NCBI RefSeq assembly: GCF_024713945.1
Contig: NC_134685.1
Location: forward strand, 496,001 to 560,000
DNA: 64,000 nt
DNA from: Dermatophagoides farinae
Lineage: Eukaryota; Arthropoda; Arachnida; Sarcoptiformes; Pyroglyphidae
Direction of reading: 5' to 3'
This document shows, in pieces, positions 13,340-25,299 of the stretch; the stretch's first letter is position 1; each line of letters opens with the position of its first letter. The notes below the pieces were generated by a model. It did no database searches. It was given only the letters and a program-made list of their open reading frames with translations, and had not been told where the DNA came from. A program made the position numbers and the translations under genes.

Positions 13340-14840
13340 TATTAATTTGATTGTCGGATCAATATCGGTTCCAATTGAGAATTCTTAAAGCCAATATTCA
13401 TTCATTCATTCCATAATAATAGAATACAAAATATAGAATTGATAATAAACACACGCCACAATACACGAAGCAAAAAAAGTAAAGAAATTCTGATTCACTA
13501 GATTCTGTTGTTGGTTGCCAAAGACAACAAACCAAAAAACTAGTGGCCACCACCTTTTTGTATTGATTCTAGATTCAGTTTCGGTCGAGTGAATATTCGG
13601 TATCCACGGAATCTTGTTATTTCAATTTAATGTTTGATTGATTATTAATTTCCCATCCATATGGTTGTACAATTAATGTTTGTGTTGGTAAAATTTACCT
13701 TGATTATTTTGATCCAAAATCCAAATAAATTCTTCTTTTTTTCGATCAGGGTAATAAATAAATAAAAAATAATGAGCACATACAGAATATCAAACGATAA
13801 ATTTATTCTTCTTCTATTTTTTGTTGAAAAGCATTTAAGAATTGCCAAGGATTTGTTTTGTTTCATTTAATGAAAAGTAGTTGATTATTATAAAATAACA
13901 AGGGTGAATTTGATTGATTGATTGATTGATTGTCAAATTGAATTGTCAGATTGTTTTTATCGATCGATTGATTGAATTAAATTGATTTATATATAATGTT
14001 TATTGTGATTATCTTTGTTGATTTTTTTTTATTTATCAATGGAAAAAAAGTAATGATTGTCATTGTTGTTGATGATGATTATCTTCTTTGTCCATTGTCA
14101 ATGTGTGTGGTGATTTTGGGATGTGTGATGAATGGAAAATCTCATTCGAAAACAAAACAAAACAAAAAAAAATTGTGATTTCGATTGCAACAAAAAAAAT
14201 GATGATGACGATTGTTCCATTGAAAATTTAAATGTTGTTTTTCTTTTTTGGATTTTTTTTTGTTCGATCCAGGAGGCAATAAATACAAACGGTAACAAAA
14301 GAATTTTTTTTCAATCAAAAATGAAATAAATTCCTTTTTTTTTGAATCAGATTTTTTTTTCTCGATTGAAAAATGATGATTATGAATGAAACACAAAAAA
14401 CATGAATAGTGGTGAGATTATAAGAATTGAAATGAAATGAATATATAAGGATCAGAAATTTTCAATTTTTTTTTTCTTTACAAAATTCAATGAAAGAACG
14501 AAATTGAATAAAAAGGGCATAACAGTAATATGATTTCTTCTACTATGGATGGTCTCTAGTGAGAAATGATTCTAAGAATTCATTCTGATTGTATGGATGA
14601 TGATGAAGATAGGCAGAATCAATATTTGTATGTTGAAATGATGAAATCGGTTGTTGTTGTTGTTCGTTGTTCACAATTCATATTGATTTTCAATACAATA
14701 TATAAATGTGTTCAAAATTTTGTTTCTTTCGACAATCATTTTACGACTCATTGATATTATAAGGGTACTTGATGATGTTTTCTATATGCATACATATCTT
14801 CGTGTGAAAAAAAACTTGAACTTTATCAGATGCAGAAAAC

Positions 14841-14872
<32 letters not shown>

Positions 14873-16951
14873 CGCTAAATGTGTATTTGCATTCTAAATA
14901 TTGTTTCAATGTTTCAACAAGAATTTCATTCAATTCATTTTTCATTGATCAATTTAGATAGTGTGCGTGTTCTTCATGTAAATTCTTCAATTCAACAATA
15001 ATAAATAGAACTTGTGTATGATAGTCTCATGACTTTGGTTCGGGCATAAAGAAAAATAAAAAAAAAGATAAAAACACTAAATGCACACACACACGCATAC
15101 AGACACAATATATAATAATGGACCAATGGGTTATGATGATGATGATGAGTTCCAGAATTAAATGTTTAAAAAATAGAATGAATAGAACACATACATATAC
15201 ACATACACACAAACCAGAACAATATGAATGTGTGTATTATATATGTTTAGATCTAAATAGCAACACAATTTGGAACATAAAATTGACGACGTTCCAAAAA
15301 CAGAAGACGATGATGATGGTGGTGATGATGATGATGATGATACTGGGGAAGGATAGTTTCCGAGCTTTTTTCAGTACCATCACATTCGGTTGTGTGAAAC
15401 ATTTTCTTCTTTACATTAATGTATGCTATTGCTTTCTTCTTCTTCTTTTTTTTTCATTGCTGCTGGCGAAGGAAGAAGGAACGATGACGATGACGATGAT
15501 TTTTTTTTCATAATATGACATTGAGAGGATATACATTTAGTGTGTGTGTGTGTGTGTGTATGGGTCTAGATTGGCTGCCTTTTTTCGTTTGTCTGATCGA
15601 ATGGAATAAAAATAATATAATGTCGGGACAGAGATCCATCTAACTAAACACTAATGGAAAACTATGGATCAATATTGTTGGATATCATACATTTATAGTT
15701 AGGGCTATATATATAACCCAAAACACATACAAAAGGGATTTTTTTTCTTCTTTGGTGAATTTCATATAGAGGAATTGTTATTGTGTATTCGTTGTTGTTG
15801 TTGTTGTTGTTGGTTATTATACACCATAAAATTGAGTTTTCATTGGCTATGCGTTAATCTTGGTTTGCATTTCATGTTTCGTTTCGTTTCGTTTCATTTC
15901 ATTTGGTTTCGTTTCATTTCATTTCATTTCATTTCGATTCGATTTTGTTTTTTTTTTTTTGATCCGAAAACATACCAGAAAATGCAATGCAAATTGTATA
16001 TAAAATAACCGGATCTGTTGAATGAAAACAAATTATTTCATAAATAGAAGAAAATTTTTCATATATAACATACCGAATGTTTGCTGGGTTGCTGGGTTCG
16101 TCGTTTATCGTTATAATTGGATGTGTGCGTAAAGATGTCTATAGAAACATCATTTTCCATTACAATTTTTTTTTAAATTAAATTTGAAAATAAACTAAAA
16201 AACGAAGACCGTTGTTTTGTAGCAAGAAAAAAAAATGTCATGATTAATAATGTAAAACATTAGAGAATGTAATATGTAGTATACCTGAATCAAATATTAG
16301 TGCCGATCAGGCAATTGGAGATTTTTTCTTTTTTTTCTGGTATTTACCATTTTCTGGCAACCGGGGTCAGTGCTAAAAATAGGACAAGAAACAAAAAATT
16401 CGAATGGATTGTGAATTTGATGGCTTGATGTGTATTCATTTATGAATGGGCTGCTATATATATATGCCCACGGGATCCATTGGTAGCCGGAATTTTTGGA
16501 TGATCTTGTGATCGAATAAATTCAAATCATCATAAAAATGTGAAATTGATTTGATTATAATTACGTTTAGATCAATATATGTATACGGTCGTCCCAACGG
16601 GGCGTTGTATTTTTTCAAAAAAAAAATCAAAAAAATTTTTTTTCACCGATGACGACGATGTAAATAACATTCACGGCCATATGTAAATATAGGATGTTTG
16701 CCAATAGAAAAAAATTTTTTTTTTTTTGATTCGAAAACCACAGCCCATATCATAAAATTGAAATCTATTGATTTTTTTTTTTTTAGTTTCTCTGGCCAAT
16801 ATATATAAAAACCACAGCCCAGAAAAGATTGACGATATCGATAAAATGACCATCAATTGTTCGATTCGATTTTGATAATGATTGTACAAAAAATAGTTTT
16901 CTGATACGATTCAAAAAGATAACAGGATTTGTTTTTTTTGTTCGATCGAAA
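13340..16951. other. 3.6 kb spacer, no gene recognised
   Basis: No open frame here has a recognisable domain or coding-like composition. The region is rich in simple repeats: GATT repeats near 13911-13932, GAT runs near 14840-14870 and 15308-15340, a (GT)n run near 15540-15560, GTT repeats near 15789-15812 and a TTTCR pentamer tract. The first few hundred bases are probably the NCKX promoter and 5' UTR. Two near-identical CAGCCCA-containing motifs flank 16740-16820. An unannotated non-coding RNA cannot be excluded. Confidence 0.45.
15876..15940. repeat. TTTCG/TTTCA pentanucleotide satellite
   Basis: About 13 imperfect tandem units of GTTTC/ATTTC, ending in GATTC units. It is a microsatellite in a non-coding spacer, read directly from the sequence. 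Confidence 0.85.
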
Positions 16952-17457
16952 ATGATGAAAATTCTTTTCATATCGATTTTCATTTGGATCATCATCTATA
17001 TTTGTATGAATGGTAAGTGAATTTAAAAAACCAAAGAAATAAAACAAAAAAAAATTAATTTTAAATTTAATACAAAACTAAACTCACCTGATTAATGGAT
17101 TGATCGATGATAACAACAACAACAACAACAGCGGTAATGATGATACCATTTCAACGTTGTGCATTGAATTCAGAATGTTCAACATTTTGTTCTGGTTATG
17201 GTTATAATCGTTCTGAATGTAATGTAAAAAAAAATTCCGTATTTCGTATGAATCGTTTTTGTGAATGTTATGATTGTGATTTTGTACTTTGTGCAACATA
17301 TTGTACAAAAAATAATTTAAAATTCGTTGGCTGCAGTTGTTTTGCATTACCAGCATTGGTTGGCCATTCATCATTTACACCGAATAATGTTGATATGAAT
17401 CAATTGTTAACAAATGAATGTTATGATAATAAATTTTTATGTCAATGTTCCAAATGA
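16952..17457 (+). CDS. Small secreted cysteine-rich protein (CS-alpha-beta-like)
   Basis: Two exons are proposed, 16952-17012 and 17132-17457, about 128 residues. Exon 1 encodes a classic signal peptide (MMKILFISIFIWIIIYIC). Its donor GTAAGT is strong; the acceptor sits in a CAACAACAG run and is the weak point. The mature part has 14 cysteines. The first group is C-x5-C-x3-C-x8-C then CxC; the second is C-x4-C-x3-C-x9-CxC, followed by a C...CxC tail. CxxxC plus CxC is the hallmark spacing of the defensin-like CS-alpha-beta fold, so two diverged units in tandem are possible. No full family match is recognised. It could be an antimicrobial peptide, a protease inhibitor or another secreted effector; function is not assigned. 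Confidence 0.65.
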
Positions 17458-17804
17458 AAAAAAACAAATAAACAAACACCAGAATCCACTTTTCACTATT
17501 GCCGGTGGTGGTATTTTCTCAAATTCGCGAATCATCCAGAAAAATGTTTGATGACGATTTTCGAGGAATTTTTTTTTTGCTCAATTTTTTTCTGGAAATT
17601 TTTTTTTTGTCAAAAAAAATTTTTTTATTTTTTTTTTAATTAATTTCCTAAATTTTATATTAAATTTAAACATTCACATTTTTTTGTTGCAAGAATTCAT
17701 GAAATAAAAAAAAAAAAAATTTTGAACATAATTTGAAAAAAAATCAGGAAATAAAATAATCATCATCATAAACATTCGAAAATGTTTCCATCTTATCATC
17801 ATCA
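17458..17804. other. AT-rich spacer with homopolymers
   Basis: These 347 bases are dominated by T and A homopolymers and lie between two converging genes. An AATAAA occurs near 17465 just after the stop codon. Nothing else is seen. Confidence 0.4.
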
Positions 17805-18869
17805 TTAGTTGGCCATTGATGAATGAATGATTCCATTACCACCATCACCACCACCATTGATAAATGGATTTGTTGTTGTTGATGACCAGCAATAAAATTC
17901 ATATTTATTCTTCACCTGACTTGGTAATGTTGATAGTAAATGATTTCGATTTTCTATTGGCATACGATTAAATACAGATGGTAATGGTAAACGAAATGCA
18001 TTAAATAATTGTGTATCTTTTTGTTCCAAATTGATCATTTGATGTTGTTGTTGATTTTCCATTTGATAGTACCATGGTATTTTTTGTTGAGATGATGATG
18101 TTGATGGTTCCATCAATGGAAATGCTTGTTGTTTTTGTTGTTGACTATTCGAAGTTGACAATGTTGATGATGTTGATGCTGATGATGACGATGAATGTGG
18201 CGATGGATCTAGATTGATTACTTCCATTTGATCAGGCCGATTATTAATGTTGTTGTTGTTGTTGTTATTGGTTGAAAAAGCCGGATATAAAATGTTTAGC
18301 TGATTGTTGTTGTTGTTGTTCAATCCGTTGTTACGTGATGAATTTTCCAAATTTTTCCAAAAACTAAACGAGCCATCATTATTAATCAACGAACGATCGT
18401 TTTCTGTCATCATCATCACCATCGAAGGCATTGGCAATTGTTGCTGTTGTTGAGGTTGTGCATGTTTAGCAATCCAATCCAATACATATGAATCGTCATC
18501 ATTAATACGATTCGAAGAACCATCATTGAACGGATAGAATCCCATTGATGATGGTGATGATGCAAAACGTTTATGACCACCACCACCACCAATAAATTGA
18601 GAATGATGATGATGATGATCATCGGCAATCTGTTCAACTAGATAATGACCTTCAGGAGTGAATCGAAAATCATTACCACTCGATATACGATTATTTTCAT
18701 CACCATCAATATAAGGATCACCACTAATAATATAATAAATATAACGAATAAGATTATCCACAGATAAACGTTCGAGAATATTCTTTTGACAAATCGATGA
18801 TAATCGTATGAAATTTTTACGTTCAGGCAATAATAATTGCTGTTTCGATATCGGTTTTGAATATGGCAT
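17805..18869 (-). CDS. Low-complexity orphan protein
   Basis: Single-exon open frame of 354 residues, not recognised. The N-terminal 60 residues (KNFIRLSSICQKNILERLSV... LIRYIYYIISGDPYIDG) look ordered and helical. There is a short ordered stretch DDDSYVLDWIAKHAQ (about 125-140), then Asn, Gln, Ser and Gly-rich disorder, and a C-terminal LFNAFRLPLPSVFNRMPIENRNHLLSTLPSQVKNKYEFYCW block. No signal peptide, membrane segment or zinc finger is seen. The length and the non-repetitive blocks at both ends support a real gene. It is divergent from the La-motif gene across a 514-base spacer. Confidence 0.6.
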   Translation of the reverse strand: MPYSKPISKQQLLLPERKNFIRLSSICQKNILERLSVDNLIRYIYYIISGDPYIDGDENNRISSGNDFRFTPEGHYLVEQIADDHHHHHSQFIGGGGGHKRFASSPSSMGFYPFNDGSSNRINDDDSYVLDWIAKHAQPQQQQQLPMPSMVMMMTENDRSLINNDGSFSFWKNLENSSRNNGLNNNNNNQLNILYPAFSTNNNNNNNINNRPDQMEVINLDPSPHSSSSSASTSSTLSTSNSQQQKQQAFPLMEPSTSSSQQKIPWYYQMENQQQHQMINLEQKDTQLFNAFRLPLPSVFNRMPIENRNHLLSTLPSQVKNKYEFYCWSSTTTNPFINGGGDGGNGIIHSSMAN

Positions 18870-19383
18870 TATTTATTTATTATTATTCAAATTATAAATA
18901 AATGAAAAAAAAATCGAAATTCGTAAAATTCGTAAACCAGAAATATAATAATGATGAAACGATGAAACTAAATATGGAACAGGAAAAAAAATGAAATTAG
19001 AAATGGAAAAACAAAAAATAGAAAATCAGAAATTAATCAAGGAAATACTGAAAATTGAATGATTTAACATTTCGTTTTTATGTACCAAAATGAATGAACA
19101 AACGAACAAACGACGACGACGATGACGACGAAAATCGAATCGAAAATCGAAAATCGAATTCGACAGAAATAATTTCAAACGAAATTAAATAGATGGCGTT
19201 GGTGGGGATGATTTTTGTTTTTCCTAAATTCGAATTTGAATGTTTATCGATGATGATGATGATGAGTCAATTATGATTTGATGGAAAAAAAACTTTTTTT
19301 TGGCTTTCTAGCTAAACTCAATCATCATTGAAATTCATTCTGGTTTGGTTGGTCTGATTGTGATGAACATTAAATCGTGTTTA
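18870..19383. promoter_or_regulatory. Divergent spacer, orphan / La-motif gene
   Basis: The 514 bases between two divergent start codons include a run of overlapping CGAAAATCGAA units near 19130-19160 and GAC/ACG repeats near 19108-19132. The promoter role is inferred from orientation; no specific box is recognised. Confidence 0.35.
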
Positions 19384-20690
19384 ATGATGATGGAAAAAAT
19401 TTGTAGCCAAATTGATTTTTATTTTTCCGATTTCAATCTTCATCATGATCGTTATATGCGTTCGTTTATTACTACGGAAAATTCTCGTAAGTTTCCCAAT
19501 AGCTTTAATGAATTTTAATGTTTCTTTTCCATTTATTAGTGGTTCCCGTGGACATATTGCTCAAATTCAAATTGATCAATCAATTATTAGAGAATGAATC
19601 CATCAATAATGTAATCGACGTATTCAAACAATATCAATTTGAAAATGTTCGATTCATTGCTGAAAAACAATCATTTCAACGTATCAATGCATTTGTTTAT
19701 GATAAAAGTGGTTATATGAAATCAATGATGGATTCAATTGTACATGTTTCACGTTTGCCATCCACTGTATCGGCTACAATGGTCGATCTAATCAAATGGA
19801 TTGCCGATTTATTCGATAATGGTGAAAATGGTCTATATGGTATCAATGTTTGTAAACGTAGTAAAGAGAATGGAAATTCTATTCGTAGTGCATTGATTGG
19901 TAGGTTTTTTTTTACTATTTTTTAAGAAATTTTAATCTCAATTTTTATCATTACAGTGTTAAAGAATGGTGATTATATTCAAGTGTTACAAGAGAAAATC
20001 CAATCATTCGATAATGATATCCGTATCGTACCATATCGTGATTATATACGATACAAGAATAAATTACGAATGAAACGGCGGCAAAAAAAATCAATGATTA
20101 ATCGAAAATTTGGTCAGATGGTGATTAAAAATGAAAATAATGGATTAAAAACGTTGAAGCAACAGCAACGATTGCATGGACTACGATCATTAGTGGCAAA
20201 ACGTACAATCATAATGAATTCGATACCGGATCCAATCGCCAAATGTATGATGATCCAGGATGATGATGGTTGTCGTTTATTTAAACAATATCTACAACCA
20301 ATCGGGCTAGTCTATCTGTATCGACCGAAATTGAATCAATCAACCAATAACAACAACAAAAACAACAACAACAACAACAACATTAGCCGTCGTGATTATT
20401 ATCTTTTTTTCAAAAATCGTACATTACTCTTACAATTCTATAATCGTTTGCGTCAAGAAGATCCAATGAAGGTTTTCGGATCATTATTGGCCAACAGCAA
20501 CAACAACAACAATGAATGGATGATGATGAATAATGAAACAACAACAACAACAACAATGATAACGGGTAAAAATTTCTCATTAATCAATATGGCAGATGAT
20601 GATGATAATCTACCACGACGTTTCATACATTATGTTCATTGTGTTCGAAAATTTTTCCAAAATCGTAAAGCTCAATCATCGGATTGTTGA
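19384..20690 (+). CDS. La-motif RNA-binding protein (LARP7/La-like)
   Basis: Three exons, 19384-19486, 19540-19899 and 19957-20690, give about 398 residues. Exon 1 plus the start of exon 2 encodes a La-type winged helix. ICSQIDFYFSDFNLHHDRYM matches the QIEYYFSDxNLxxDxFL signature, followed by LVPVDILLKFKLINQLL. A diverged RRM follows: RNP2-like VHVSRLP and RNP1-like IRSALIVL (about residues 95-170). The basic KNKLRMKRRQKK follows. A C-terminal segment (LVYLYRPKLN...YYLFFKNRTLLLQFYNRL) may be a second RRM. La and LARP7 proteins bind 3'-terminal U tracts of Pol III transcripts or 7SK. Which subfamily it belongs to is not resolvable by eye. Poly-Asn and poly-Thr tracts are inserted late. Three in-frame ATGs occur at 19384, 19387 and 19390. 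Confidence 0.8.
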
Positions 20691-20744
20691 ATTTTTATCA
20701 TCGCAAACAAACAAACACAAATTTTTTTCTTTCCATTTTTTTTT

Positions 20745-23284
20745 CTAAAATCTATATTGTTCAATTTGTTCCATAAAATGTTTATATAATTTCAAAAATT
20801 CTATGGTCAATAAACGATGGATGTTTGTACCAATATTCCTTATGGATATGATACGCCAACGATCAGGCATTAATGGTTGATGATCACGTGCAACGACAAA
20901 TTGTTGTTCAATATACATCCGTAATGATCGTAAACAATCATCATTTTGCTGATGATGTGGAAAACCACCGCCTTTGTTTATGGATGATGGATCAAATTTT
21001 TTTGTTAATAATGACATATACGATGCTGCAATAGTTACATCATCATCATCATCATCATTGTTGATTATCATTTCTTTTTGTTGTTTTATTTTACGTTTCC
21101 TCATCATCACGGGAAATGGCCAAAATCGTTTTTTTGTTGTCATTGTTGTTTCGGTTTTTTTCACCATTTTGGCCATTTGTTTTCGTTGCCGTCGTAGTCG
21201 TCGTTGCCGTTCATTTGCAGTTAATTCATTCAATTTTTGTCGTATATGAACATCTTTATATTGATATTCATTGATAATATCAATCAATGATTGATTTCCT
21301 ATATTTCTTACATTGATATGATGATGATGATGGTCACCATTTTTATCATTATCATCATCTTCATCAATTAAACGACAAATAATCGATAATGATCGTAATC
21401 TTAGTGTTTCAAAAAACGAAGCCAATGATGGTAATGATAATGATGATGATGATGATGATTTAGATGGATGACATATCAATGATGATTTCTGTTGTAATTG
21501 ATTAGTGATTACTGTTGTGAGGTAGTGATAAATTCTATTGACAAAAGAAAAAAGGTTGATGAATATGCAAATAAATCATACACACACACACACACACATA
21601 CCTAAAATGAATAGGATTATTAAGACGTAATGAACGCCATGATTCTTGTAATGAATATATTGATGGTAAACGTAAACCACGCATTATTGATTCGAATGAT
21701 TGAAAATTTTTTCTCATAAATAATATGAAGGAAACCTATGAATAAGAAATGAAATAATCGGATAATCCGATTAATTGATAATCAAGAGTCAATCTTTACC
21801 TCAATAATGGTTGCAATTGTTTGTTTTTGTCCTTCCACAGATGTTTCCGTTAGTATCCAACAGCCAACCAGTTGAGATAATTCTCGAGCAAATCGAATCA
21901 TTTGATGTAGATTCTGATTATTACTGGGAATTTTCCCGAATAAATAATTCAATACTTCACGTCGTGTTAATTGTAAAAAATTCTGTCGTTCTAATCGTGT
22001 TATACGTGCTGCTAAACGTTTTGGATTCTGTAGCTCTTGTTTATATGCAAATTGTCGACAAATGGTTAGTGATTTTCGTCGAAAATTTTCCAATATCATA
22101 TCTGCATCTTCTGTTTCGACCATTACTGATGATGATGCCGATTCAGACTGTTGTTGATTATCATTGTTGGCCATCATTCCACGTAAATCAAGCTCTGAAC
22201 ACCAACGACGAAATGGTAATGGATCATATTTCCGTCCAATATTTGATTTTACATAAGGAAATTTCCGACCATCCATAAGTTCAGAATGAAAACAAAGAAA
22301 TCGTATTGGATCACCAAGAACATTGTTCAGAGATCGTTGATTTGTTATTGTTGTTGTTGTTGATGATGATGATGATGATTCGGTCCATAACATTAGGACA
22401 CAATCAGCCAATAAATCAATACTTTCCCATGTTGAATGACCACGATAAATATCACTACCATCCATTGGTAATGCTAATGGAAAAAGACATGTATCACAAA
22501 CATCAGTACCAAAACGTTCGATTTTTCTGAGAAAATTTCCTTTATTCATTGTTGTTGTTGTTGTTGTTGTTGTACAAATAATTTGTGCATGATCATTATC
22601 AATTGCCGTTGTGTTCACATCATTTTGTTGTTGATCATCATTATTGTCACCATTATCGATTTTTAATAATTGATAATTGGCTGGACTACAAAGTATCGAT
22701 GATTTACTACAACATGAAAACGTATCACCATCGTCATCATCATCGTCATCTTTAATTGAATTATTATCATTGTCGTCATCATCATTTTTGAAATTTGAAC
22801 ATCGATCCATTCCATCATCATTATTAATGGCGGCATTCATTAAAATATTATCCAATTTATTCAACACTTTATCTTCAATCAACAAATTTTCATCATCATT
22901 ATAATCAATGATTGATGAACAACTTGTATCCACACTCATCATGGATTGATTCTAATATTTTTGGATTTTTAATTTACAAAATGAAACAAAACAAAAAAAT
23001 TCTATTACAAGATCATCATCATCATCATCATCACTTACATCGCTCATTCGTAGTAAATATGATGGATCCGTTTTAAATTCTCCATCACCATCATCATCAT
23101 CATCATCAAATTCAAACCATGATATTGGAAATGATTGTTGTTGTTGTTGATTTAAATCACCATTTGAATGATGATGATGATGTACTTCTGCTTTGACCAA
23201 CATTCTATTTGTCTTCATTTGTATTGAATTATCATTGACATTGACATTGGATTGTTGCTGCTGCTGAGTCATATAAATTGTCAT
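20745..23284 (-). CDS. Divergent RasGEF (CDC25-homology) protein
   Basis: Four exons, 23284-23039, 22951-21800, 21735-21602 and 21534-20745, give about 773 residues. The N-terminal half is acidic and disordered, with poly-Gln, poly-His, poly-Asp and poly-Thr. Around residues 390-505 the sequence follows the RasGEF layout. AARITRLERQNFLQLTRREV corresponds to the xQLTLIExELFxxIxPxE helix. IRFARELSQLVGCWILTE corresponds to FNxVSxWVxxEIL. NFQSFESIMRGLRLPSIYSL corresponds to NFNSxxAIxSGLxxxxIxRL, followed by QESWRSL. RasGEFs exchange GDP for GTP on Ras/Rap/Ral. The usual following segment (PPCIPFLGxYLxDL) is not obvious and is replaced by a basic and Asp-rich insert, so catalytic activity is uncertain. 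It ends 54 bases from the converging La-motif gene. Confidence 0.7.
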
Positions 23285-24488
23285 CGTTTTTACAGTGTTC
23301 CAAAAGCAACAGCATCAACACAACAATATTTTCGTCATTCAATTACGTCAATGAATATCAATCAATCAATCAATCGATAAAATTTTTTTTTTTTTTTTTT
23401 TGATGTTGTGTATTCACAAACGTCATGAATGTTGTGAATGTTTCAATTTCAGAATCACAAAGTCACAAACACAAACACATACCAAACAAACAAACATCTG
23501 TCTTGTTCTCGGTGCTTAATAGTGGATCTGAAACAAAAAAAAAAAAAATTTTAATTGAGGATTATTATTGGCAAGAAAAAATGTTTTTTTTTCTTTTGTT
23601 TTTAATCCTCAGAGAACAAAAAAAAAAAAAAAATTTTTTGACTCAATACTAATGGCAACCATCAACCGACAATCATCATCGATAACCGATTGCCGGAATA
23701 CCAATCCCAATCCCAATTATCGACCTGTTCATTTATAAAAAATTTTTGGAAACATTTGGAAACATCAAGTGGTTTATTATTATTACCGTTTTAATATGGT
23801 GTCAAAATTTCTAATCCATTCTCATTCATTGATTTATGAGAGAAAAAAGAAAAGAAAAATCCAATATTTCTCAGCTAAAGAAATCAAATCAAAGAAAGAA
23901 ATAATTTTGTTGCCATTAATTGCAATCAATTTTTTTTTGTGTATGCGTGTGTGTGTGTAAATCATCATCATTTGTTATTATTGGATAGCACGCATACACA
24001 CACAAGATCAATCAATCGATTAACCTTGAACATCATCATCATCATCACCATAATCATCATCGTCATCTTTAAAAAAAAAAAAAAATTAATTTAAATGTAC
24101 AAATGATTGTAATCCATATATATATGCACATTCTTTTTCGCAAAAAAAAATGGTGATGATTGAAATTTTTTATTTTTTTTTTTTTTACAATTACAAATTG
24201 ACAAAAAAAATGAAAATGAAAATCCATTTTCAAAACAAACAAACAAACAAAAACAACAAAAATCATGTTGGAAATGTTTACGAAATTTTTTTTTTCGATC
24301 GATTTTTTTTGTTGTTGTTGTTGTTGTTGTTGCAAATTCAAAATAATGTGATGATGATGAAATAAGAAATGAACGAAGGAAAATTAGAGCCTTGATATGA
24401 ATGATAGAGTGTAGAGATATGTTATGTTACAAAAAAAAATTTTTTTTTTTTCGATGAACAAAATAACGACGAAACTAGCTGATGATTA
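23285..24488. other. 1.2 kb spacer, simple repeats only
   Basis: It contains long T and A homopolymers (for example 23385-23400 and 24171-24186), a (GT)n/(CA)n pair near 23949 and 23993, CATCAT runs and a GTT repeat near 24310-24332. The part next to 23284 is probably the RasGEF promoter. No gene is recognised. Confidence 0.4.
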
Positions 24489-25289
24489 TTATGTCATCAT
24501 AAGATAGATATTGTTACGATAATCTTCATGTTCAGTATCCATTTCTAATGTATGATCATCAGATTCTGGTTCATCTGGTGGTATTGATTGATCTACACGT
24601 CCATTACGACGACCACCACCATCAACATTTTCGATTGGTTGACCACCACGAAACACAATAAAATGACCACCATTTAAACGTGAAAATTCTATATGATATT
24701 CAGGATCTTCTAATATTTTTGCTTTTACAAGTAATGGATTTTTTACGATTATTACTGACCATGAATTACCATGGCCATAAAAACGATCCAAATCAAATTT
24801 TAATTTCGATGCAATACGATTATAGCGACGATAACCGGTCATATTACGTGCAGCGATTGCATGTACATGGGCCCAATATTCAATTTTTTCCATTTGTTCT
24901 TCTTTAATTTTAGGTCCATCCACTAGTTTATGCGTAGCAGTTATGAAATAATGTACACCATTTATCGAAATGGACATCCAAACACCATGCAATGCTTTTC
25001 CCATTGTATTTCGCGATGTTGAACTTACTATTATACTGAAACGATAATTCCATTCATTGAATATTTTTTCCAAATCTTTTTTCATATTTCTAGCTACTTT
25101 ACGACGACTTGATTGTTTAAAATGTTGTTGTATCAATGTCCGATTACACATACGTAATTCTTCGGAATTCATGTTTGTACCATGCAAAATGATTTTCCAT
25201 ATTTTTGATGCTAATTCACTAAATGATGCATCACCATTGTCATTTCGATTCGATTCATGATTACCACCAACACCACCACCACTGGACAT
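24489..25289 (-). CDS. Protein with two LC8 (dynein light chain)-like repeats
   Basis: An open frame of 266 residues from the ATG at 25289 (MSSGGG). Two units align to each other without gaps over 24 residues: VARNMKKDLEKIF...RFSIIV (about 65-88) and IASKLKFDLDRFY...WSVIIV (about 159-182). Each is followed by a beta-rich stretch ending VHYFITATH or GHFIVFRGG. This resembles LC8 dynein light chains (DIAxxIKxxFDxxYxxxWHCIVG then HFIYFYxGxxAxLLFKxG). LC8 is a dimeric hub that binds short peptides. The match is inferred by eye and the repeats are strongly diverged. The frame stays open upstream but with His-rich out-of-frame composition. A related upstream reading frame (25300-26018) ends 10 bases before this ATG, so both may belong to one gene broken by a frame shift. 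Confidence 0.6.
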   Translation of the reverse strand: MSSGGGVGGNHESNRNDNGDASFSELASKIWKIILHGTNMNSEELRMCNRTLIQQHFKQSSRRKVARNMKKDLEKIFNEWNYRFSIIVSSTSRNTMGKALHGVWMSISINGVHYFITATHKLVDGPKIKEEQMEKIEYWAHVHAIAARNMTGYRRYNRIASKLKFDLDRFYGHGNSWSVIIVKNPLLVKAKILEDPEYHIEFSRLNGGHFIVFRGGQPIENVDGGGRRNGRVDQSIPPDEPESDDHTLEMDTEHEDYRNNIYLMMT

Positions 25290-25299
25290 TATAAATGGT

